Assembly: GCA_958299035.1 (NCBI GenBank)
Contig: CATQJL010000316.1
Span: 25,087,676 to 25,151,675, forward strand
Source: Cylicocyclus nassatus
Lineage: Eukaryota; Nematoda; Chromadorea; Rhabditida; Strongylidae
Length of the DNA stretch: 64,000 nucleotides
Direction: 5' to 3'
The position numbers were made by a program, and so were the translations under genes. Below are positions 56,661 through 64,000 of this stretch, piece by piece. Position 1 is the first letter of the stretch, and each line of letters starts with the position of its first letter. The notes beneath the pieces are model-generated. The model was not told the DNA's origin and did no database searches. It saw nothing but the letters and a program-made list of their open reading frames with translations.

Positions 56661-57369
56661 CATATGGAGTTACATATGTATACAGGTAGGATTGTGAGGA
56701 TTGTGGCGAGCAAGAGTGATGCGAAATAGCACAAGACTTCGTGAATTTCATCCCAAAAGCCATAAACAACAGATGGAAAAGGTGAGGAGCTGAGAGAGGG
56801 ACTAGTCTCAACTTTAATACCCCAAACTTGTCATAAAAACAGAATTCTCCATCAAGAAGATATAATATGACAGTTCACTCATTCATTGAGATTCACAGCA
56901 AAACTCAAGTATTCGCAAACATAATTCGCCACAATCATAGAATATGTCGTATGTGCACGAAGGTGGTTAGTGGTAGACTGGTTTATCCTTATCAGACATA
57001 ATACAAATAAGCGTAGCGTCCAAAATGGACGCTGCGCAAACAACAATTGATATGCCGGGTCGCATTTGCGCCGCAAAATGCGACAGAATAAGGCAGCAAC
57101 AAGGATAAAGAATGAGCTAACTTATTTTTGCAAACCTCTTTGGCTATAAAGTAGTCAGCACAAGCATCTAACAATAAGAATGAATGATGAAATCAGATGC
57201 ACGTTATAAAAAAGCGAGAAAACCACCGGAAACGGCAAAAATACGACATCGAGACCGATAAACGCGGTATTGATCGGCACCTGGCAAAATGCCCGGGGCC
57301 GCACTCGCAAGCGTAGCGCAAGCCCAACACGCTGCGAGCGCGAAACCCCGCCCAAACGTATCGGCCTGG
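56661..57369. other. Unassigned, with GC-rich end
   Basis: From about 57230 the base composition rises sharply to GC-rich. Frames there (57193-57558) follow composition and look like chance. Confidence 0.4.
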
Positions 57370-58420
57370 TCCGAATCGGGGCAGACGTACTACAAAGCCC
57401 TCACCGCCAAAGCTCGCCGCCATAGTCGGCACGCGCGCCGAGCGGGCGTACTGTAATCCGCACTCTTTTGCACCGGTGAGCGCGAGCCATGTGGCACTCG
57501 CTCCACCGCAGCCTCTCCTACTTCCTCGCATCGCAACGTCGCGATGTCGCGATTCCATAAAAATTTACGTGAAAACATTTAAAAAATTGCTTTTTCAATT
57601 TTCAACGTATGCATCGTCTGTCGCACTGCGATAGGATGTAAAACAAAAATAAAACTTGTAAACCAGGGGCAAGAGGCGAAACAGGACTATTTTTCCTAAC
57701 AGAATTTTCACAATTGTTAATTTTCTTTTTTTTTTAATTTGATTCATGTTCGTTTTTCATATAAAGAAAGGATTGTTGGAATGAAAATCTCTTATTAGAT
57801 CTTATCTAATCTGGGTGTCCGAGTTAGAGGAACAAAAGAATTAAGGAGGATGAGGCATCATTTGAAAACAGGTATATTACTGAGAATCAGATTTTGCATT
57901 AAACAAGTTTCGTCTTAAGTCCGGAGGTCATCAACGCCGAAGGGTCATAATCTCAAATTGCAGTCTAGGCCACAGGTCATAGCTTGCAACGACTGTGCAA
58001 CTGAATAGCTATATTATGGCAACAAAAGTGAAAAAAAATTGAAGAAACTAGGGAGTATTGGAGTCAAACGAGTCTCTCGTTTTTTTTAGAAATGAAACGA
58101 ACAAGAATAATAGAGAAGAAAATTAACGGTTTTTCCCAATTTCGGATGTTATCGCGGTGCGAAGGACGATAAGCACGTTAAAACCTGAAGGAGCGTTTTT
58201 TTTAAAACGTTTTCACGTAACTTTTTATGGAATCCGCGACATCGCGCGCGACGTCGCGCGACGAAGCTGGCGAGGCTACGGTCGCGTGATTGCCTGTGGC
58301 TCACGCTCAGCGGTGCAAAGTGGGTGCGGAATAGCGTAAGCCAGATCGACGCGCGTGCCGACAATGGCGGCGAGCTTTGGCGGCGAGGTCTTGAAAGGTG
58401 TAACGCACATCCTCCGTTTT
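57370..58420. mobile_element. GC-rich foldback element, about 1 kb
   Basis: Arms of about 260 bp, GC-rich in their outer part, pair around 57892: GCCAAAGCTCGCCGCCAT (57404) against ATGGCGGCGAGCTTTGGC; CGATGTCGCG and TTCCATAAAAA, TACGTGAAAAC are mirrored as GTTTTCACGTAA...TTTTTATGGAATC. The loop of about 490 bp is AT-rich. No target duplication was identified. Confidence 0.75.
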
Positions 58421-60577
58421 GGGCATCTGCCAAGAACTAGTATCTAGATAATACACATTTCGATAGACCCTCTAATAAATCGATTCCTATTTGAACTTCT
58501 ATTACTTCGCTTTAACACTGTTTGATTTGAATTGCATTTTACAGTTCCTTCAAGATTTTCAAATAAATAATTATTGAAAGCGAAACGTTTAGCAGCTGGG
58601 TATTACGGGAAATCATACAATAAGCGAAAATTGTTTCGTCAGTAAGTTCAAATTAAAGTATATTATGAATAAAGAAGAAGATAAATAGACATTCAACTTT
58701 TTGGAAACGGAGAGAAAAGAACCAAATCGCTGCTCTCCATACTGTTTCCAACTCGTATGCGGAATGTGCACTCAAACTACGCGTTCCATGGGCATGAGGA
58801 GCGTTTTTTAGTATACCGAATTGCGGAAAGTTTATCAAAAGTTTTCTCTCACTATGAGCATAAGTCCTACAACACAATCTATTTGTTCGGCATAATAGTT
58901 TGTCAAACAAGGTGGCGGATGCAGAAACCAAAATGCAAATTTTTGAACACTTACTGAGGAATTTTATTGGGTTTTAAACTGAGGATAGAAACGACATTAG
59001 TTTATCATCCATCACAACTATGGATCAAACAATCAAGCGCCAAGGAAACGTCAGGTAATGTCGATCCGGGTAGTTAAATCAGAATTTGTTTCTACCTTCT
59101 GCTCTCTACTTTAGAAAGGACGGAAAATACGATGTAGATATTGCGGTTTTTTTGCAGACTAGACCATAAAAATTTTCCGGATGCGTACCAAGTGGTACTC
59201 TGGCGGCCGCAGCCAGCCGCAAGAGCTGCCGGCAAAGGCACTGCAAATTGATATAGTATTCACGCTCGTCGTCTAAAACACTTGCAGAGGGTTTTCTCGC
59301 ACCTTGTCGTGCTGGGGTGCAAATCAGCCTGAAGGATAATGTGATATCCGCAATATTCATGATTCTAAACAGCAAAACTCCACAATTTTTTGAGAACTAT
59401 GCAAAAGCAAAGCTATATAGAGCAGCGTTTTTCTAAAGGAAAAAATCACCAATTTAAATTACTCTGAACACTCAAAAATAACAAGAGGCTGAAAAATTCG
59501 GGAGATGTTCAGTTTCTAAAAATCTTTTCTTTGGTGTTAAACTTCGGAGAACGGATTAGGACAATTACAGGAAAATGTTATGGATATAACAGTAAGAAAG
59601 GTGTGTCAAAATCAGTTTCATGACCTAGTGATGTTAGGAGGCTAGATGATCCAGTAGGTCAAATATAACTGGTAGAACACTGATTTAAGTTGAAATTATG
59701 CCAAATATGCCGCGTAAAAAAACAGCTGAAGTCATTCTAACCTATACAGCTTTCAACAAGAACCTCAGCACAAGCTTATATTTAAATCAAAACTCGTTGA
59801 ATGTGCCCTACCAGTTGTGCTAAAAACCAACGCGAACTCCGCGAGGAACTCGACGTAAACGAACAAGAAGCTTACAGGGTAATCACATTATGTTTCGTCA
59901 ATATCACAAGAAATCATCTCTCTCAGCTGAGACACAGTTGCATACCTCTAGTTAACACTGTGACAATGCTAACCATGTTGCAGGTTTTCGGATACTTTGC
60001 ATTTTTGTGCACCAGTTTGAAAAAATTTTTTACATACGTAACTGAAGCTTCAATAAATGTATCGTATTTAATGTTAAAATTTGTAAAAGGAAAACAATAT
60101 GATTTCTTCCTCATTTTTTTATGAAAATGTTGTGAATTCTTGGAAACTTTCCGATATACAGTTTTGAATTCGATTGCATGGTCTGAAAAAAAACTTAATG
60201 CTGTTTGGAATGATATAGTTTTAGAGGATATCATGCTGTTCTTGAAGTTGATATCGCACCTCAGCGCGACGAGGTGAAGAAAACCTCTCTGCGGGAGTTT
60301 TAGACCAGGGCGTGAATACTGTACCATTTGCAGCGGCTTCGCCTAGCTCCAGCGGTTCACTGCGGCAGCAGTCGGCTGCTCGGGCACCACTTGCACGCCT
60401 TAAATTTGTGCTCATTGCGGATTGGAATTGCTTACGGAACAAGTCAGACGGATGAGGGTATTTGGTTGAAGAGAAGGATGTGAGGGTGTGAAGAATGGTA
60501 TACAAAATTCAGACGAGTGAACCCTCTGCCCACATCGCTCCACAGTATTCAAATGGCAAACAGCCCGAGAGCCCACA
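58421..60577. other. Unassigned 2.1 kb
   Basis: Frames up to 134 codons (59923-60327 minus, 59801-60124 plus) overlap each other on opposite strands and resemble nothing known. A GC-rich patch lies at 60250-60400. No terminal repeats were found. Confidence 0.4.
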
Positions 60578-61565
60578 CAGGGCCCGGCACGAGGTGGCAT
60601 TTCAGAATTTTGAAAACGATATCCCCTTTGAAGCCATAATTTATTACGACTTCCCCTTTGACCCTATTTTTGACCCCCGTAAGTCCCTGACAAACAGATA
60701 TACACAAATAATGAGATGGGCGGCCTCAGCGCTTATTATAGTAGTACTACCTGGCTTTCCTGGTCCAGCCCGGGTCATCAAGGTTTCAGCTCAATGGGTT
60801 CATCCGCAAAGGAATCTATAAAAAAACATAGGGTCAAGATTTGCACAAACTTTGACGTTTATATATCTAAGATACTACTCATTTATTAGTCAGCTGCGAA
60901 ACTTCACAATTTACAATAACCGATTGCGATTGGAGCGCGCTTTCCGAGGCCGATCATAACGCTGTGAACCCTATTTGGGGCTGTATCGAAGCGGTGCCTT
61001 GGTGGTTTTGGAAGCGGATTTGAACATATAGTAATACTCTCGACCTAGTCCACATTATGTAAAGAAATCCGGGAAATTATGTGAAAGGAAGCAGGGAGCC
61101 ACCCCAGGTGGCTCCCAGGTGGCGCGCGAGCCACTTAATTTCGAAAAACACTTACCATTTTTTAAATTCACATGAGTTTCTCATAATTCTTCATACTTTT
61201 TTTGTGCTCATGGTCCTCCAACTACACAGCAAATTTGGTGCCATATCGTTACTTGTGCATTGAAAACGAGCCTATTTTGTTATTTTCCTCTTACAAGAAT
61301 TGCGATTTGAATTCCCGCCTGCGGGCAGGCTAGCGATCGGAGCACAGAATCTTCACATTGCTGGAATCTAAGTTCATAGGACAGTAGCGTCAACAAGGAA
61401 TGATGAATAAAGAATGATATGTGCATTGTTTATCGGTAAACAAAGGGGAAGTCGTATTTTGAGGCCCGGGGCCCCGCCCCGGACCCCAAAATACGACTTC
61501 CCCTTTGCTTTTTCGGGCCAAAAACGATATCCAGCTTGTGAAAGCGCCACCCCCGCCGGGCCCTG
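60578..61565. mobile_element. hAT element of the CAGGGCCCGGC family, copy 2
   Basis: Ends CAGGGCCCGGC are inverted and flanked by the 8 bp repeat AGCCCACA (60570-60577 and 61566-61573). At 988 bp it has no transposase. TACGACTTCCCCTTTG occurs near the left end (60645) and near the right (61490), and its complement at 61441, forming a near-perfect hairpin at 61441-61507. Ends and a GATATCGTTTTTGG subterminal block link it to 2076-2914. The 108-codon frame at 60495-60821 crosses the insertion edge and is chance. Confidence 0.8.
61441..61507. repeat. Hairpin within the hAT element
   Basis: CAAAGGGGAAGTCGTATTTT pairs with AAAATACGACTTCCCCTTTG, with a GC-rich loop (CCCGGGGCCCCGCCCCGG). Confidence 0.85.
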
Positions 61566-61657
61566 AGCCCACATATCCCCTACCTAAGGAATAAGTGGAC
61601 TGGATTTGTATTTCAAACTGTAATTAAGTTTACACGTTCAGTCTGGTAGAGTACTTA

Positions 61658-63991
61658 CAAGGAGAGGATACTTAGGCCCGTATGCACGTAAATCCCCGCT
61701 GGGGAGGGGAGAGAAAGTGGATCCCCAGGAGAACGATCTCCTCCCTTGAACCCCGCTATGCCAGAGGGGAGGGGAGCGATCCCCTCCCCTGCACCTACAG
61801 CGGGATCTTGTCATTGCGGTAGTCGCATCTAGCTCACGGCTACCAAAAGACCTCGGGAAAAAAGTTATTTTCCGCCAATTTTTGCACAAGAACGGCTTTT
61901 GGAATAAATTGTACAAGAATAGTGTTTTCGAGAATCTTTGTACCTTTTCTCCGTCTTCTCCTTTCCCTCCTTTCACCCCTCCCATTGTATTTTTCTCCGT
62001 CGGTCTGTTCTTCTTTTCCCTATTACTAGTTCTAAGGCTTTGTTCTACTCGTTACAAGCTTTCGTAGTATTAATGTTGATTTTCAAAGTAGTAATTCTAT
62101 TTTCATGTTATAGTTTCCTATCAATTATGTTATGGTGTGCAGTTTTGTAGTTTTTGTGTTTTTCTCAATGTTTGCTAGCCGTTTCTTTGCTGTATTATTT
62201 CGCTGCCACAAATTCGGTAGTTAATTTTAGGAATATCGATCGGGCAAACCCCAGCGGGGATCCCTTGATCCCTTCCCTTCCCCTCCCCGTATGCGGGAAT
62301 GGAGCTCAACAATGCAGGGGAGGGGATCGACATCCCCTGCAACGGAGTAGGGGTTCGATCTTGTAGATCATGCCAGAGAGCGAATACTCTGGTTTCAATC
62401 AGATGTTACAGAGCCTTTCGCTCCATTTGATGAAAGAATTATCTTCGAAAGCTGGTTCTCCTTTCTGCGACCTGCAGCTTGCAAGCTTATCTCCCTCTTC
62501 TATATTCGCTTCTTGAAAAGAAACCCGAGCGTATAATGGCTGCCAATCTGGAATATTTGTAGGAGTTTTTGACCATTTACAAAAATGGCGCATTTTTTAT
62601 GTAACATGATAACTTTAGCTATGTATGCTAATTAAACTCATTGTAACTTTCATATTTCATGACATTGCCTTTATCTTGTTATTATAACATAAGCTGCCTT
62701 GAAAAAATCTAGAAAGTAGCAGATTTGCTTATTTCTGAGTAGAGATCCCCAGGGGAGTGATCCCGTCCCCAGTGTTCCCCTCGTGCATAGCAGGGATGGC
62801 CGCTGGGGATCATTCCCTTGGGGGAATGGACGGTACGTCGGTAATAGCTACAGCCTCCATGAAGAGCTGGACGATTTGCAGCTTCTGTTATGTGTAGAAA
62901 TGCTGGTTTGAATGTCCGCGGATCCCCCCCCCTTTTTTTCGGCAGCATAACATCTTCTACACATTCACTGTAGAGACATCATGACTTCTAATGTTAAACA
63001 CTTTTACGCTGAAATGGGCAGAATTAGCGAAAGTGAGCAACATCCATGAAAACAGCAAAAATATGTCGTGCGTAGAAAATATTTTTTTGGTGCGCCGAGC
63101 GCAATCACGGCAGACGGCATTCCGCAGCGACTAAAGTATTGCCGATGACATCCTGGAGGCGACTAGCTACCAAAAGTTGAGAAAAGTGGAATAACTACCA
63201 CAAAAAGCGGAAGCAAAATGATTTTCCCGCTCGATCTCCCCTTCTGCATAAGGGGGTTCCATTCCCCTACTCCCAGGGGATCCCTTCCCCGGTATTGTCT
63301 TTGTGCATACGGGGGTTCGCATGGGGAAGGGAGGGGAGCCCCAGCGGGGATCATTTCAATGGTTAAGCGCACATCCCCTCCCCGCGGGATGTACGTGCAC
63401 ACGGGCCTTAGTCGAAAGCACCAATCCTGATGAGACACATGTCATCTTGAAGCGCTTAAAACGCTGACTCCAAATCTGTAGTTTCTAGCAGCGGAGCGGT
63501 TTTGTAGAAGGAGTTATGAGGGGTGCTTCCCTCTGTGGCTAAGGTGCCCTCCAGCAGGTCTCCCTTTATCTCTGAGCACTGTGGAGAAGTACCAACTGGT
63601 GGCAACTGGCTTAGTGGTAAGTAATTTGAATGAAGATTACAATAAGAATTGTAATACTCGTATTACTTTGGTTTTTAAGCACTTCTATCTTCGATTAGCA
63701 TCAATATCATCAGAAATTTCATGCTTTAGGACTCCAAAGCCATTTAGAAATCCTTCTTATCAAGCAAGTTACTCACCACCAGGCCAGTTGCACCAGTTTG
63801 TACTCTTCTACAGTGCTCATAGGTAGGAGAAGCTGAAGGGTGCCTTAGCCCCAGAGGGAAATACCTCGTAACTCCTTCTACAAAACCGCTCCGCTGCTAG
63901 AAACAACAGATTTGGAATCAGCGTTTCAAGCGCTTCAAGATGATATGTGTCTCATCAGGATTGGTGCTTTCGACTAAGTATCCTCTCCTTG
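61658..63991. mobile_element. CAAGG-family foldback, copy 4, hosting a Harbinger-like element
   Basis: TTA lies at 61655-61657 and 63992-63994. The left end CAAGGAGAGGATACTTA is followed directly by the nested element (61675-63407). After it the left arm continues TTAGTCGAAAGCACCAATCC at 63408. The right arm is the complement of the joined left arm. Shared blocks include CAGATTTGGAATC, GCGGAGCGGTTTTGTAGAAG and GAGTTATGAGG. Without the insertion it is about 598 bp. The arms are close to identical, so this is a young copy. Confidence 0.85.
61675..63407. mobile_element. PIF/Harbinger-like nonautonomous element, 1,733 bp
   Basis: Ends GGCCCGTATGCACGTA and TACGTGCACACGGGCC are inverted, with TTA at 61672-61674 and 63408-63410. 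That site is the single TTA of the intact CAAGG right arm (AGTATCC/GGATACTTAGTCG), so the insertion is proven by the host. The interior holds four GC-rich clusters of CCCCAGCGGGGATC and GGGGAGGGGA (about 61690-61800, 62250-62350, 62745-62830 and 63230-63390), likely repeated subterminal sequence. No transposase is present. Confidence 0.82.
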
Positions 63992-64000
63992 TTAGCGACT

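Noticed and set aside
57193..57558. 121-codon GC-rich minus-strand frame.
   Set aside because: It follows the composition of the GC-rich foldback, and stop codons are rare there by base content alone.
59923..60327. 134-codon minus-strand frame.
   Set aside because: It overlaps a 107-codon plus-strand frame, shows no family resemblance and no splice context.
60495..60821. 108-codon frame.
   Set aside because: It crosses the left target duplication and terminus of the hAT element, so it cannot be an old gene.
1..64000. tRNA, rRNA and spliced-leader genes.
   Set aside because: Scanned by eye for tRNA arm signatures, rRNA core motifs and a nematode SL1-like sequence; nothing convincing was found, though a degenerate tRNA could be missed without a covariance search.

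Overview
The window reads as nuclear DNA of an invertebrate animal, most likely a nematode, and lies in a repeat-dominated region. The case for an animal rests on CR1-like non-LTR retrotransposons, a Tc1-type terminal inverted repeat starting CAGTGCTGGCC, mariner-type termini (TTAGGTTG...), Penelope-like fragments with a GIY-YIG nuclease, and a candidate gene with very short GT...AG introns. There are no bacterial operons, and I see no rRNA or tRNA gene. Almost every reading frame over 60 codons lies inside decayed mobile DNA or is a chance frame.

Layout. 1-4 kb: a hAT element inside a TTAA-flanked element inside an older inverted repeat. 4.7-13.5 kb: two decayed CR1-like LINEs on opposite strands, several foldback MITEs, a hAT MITE in an ATAC microsatellite, and an old inverted-repeat element split by later insertions. 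13.5-16.6 kb: mostly unassigned. 16.6-32.7 kb: a giant inverted repeat with two nearly identical 6.4 kb arms around a 3.3 kb spacer. The inner arm ends carry Penelope-like remnants; the spacer carries a 1,480 bp transposon whose empty site is preserved at 33.54 kb. 32.7-34.2 kb: a direct, diverged copy of the spacer. 34.4-36.7 kb: a CAAGG foldback element holding two mariner-like elements. 37-45 kb: more foldback elements and a dispersed repeat in three copies. 45.6-46.9 kb: a MULE-like element with a 9 bp target duplication that may carry a captured exon. 46.9-51.9 kb: a third, diverged copy of the giant-repeat arm, broken up by a Tc1-like foldback, a short repeat with a CAGACAGA tail and a probable solo LTR. 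52.2-53.4 kb: the only candidate host-type multi-exon gene. 53.9-55.6 kb: a frameshifted IS630/Tc1/mariner-group transposase with unusually wide D-to-E spacing. 55.7-58.4 kb: hairpin MITEs, a tandem repeat and a GC-rich foldback. 60.5-64 kb: a second hAT of the 2 kb family, then a PIF/Harbinger-like element nested in a CAAGG foldback.

Nothing here forms a pathway. The parts relate as layers of insertion. Empty-site comparison (24.1 versus 33.5 kb; 46.9-51.9 kb versus the arms) and nesting let several insertions be ordered in time. The most unusual items are the giant inverted repeat with a breakpoint inside a foldback element, the CAAGG foldback family that repeatedly hosts other elements, and the MULE-like element with an exon-like segment. 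All judgements come from reading the sequence by eye; no alignment or database search was run.
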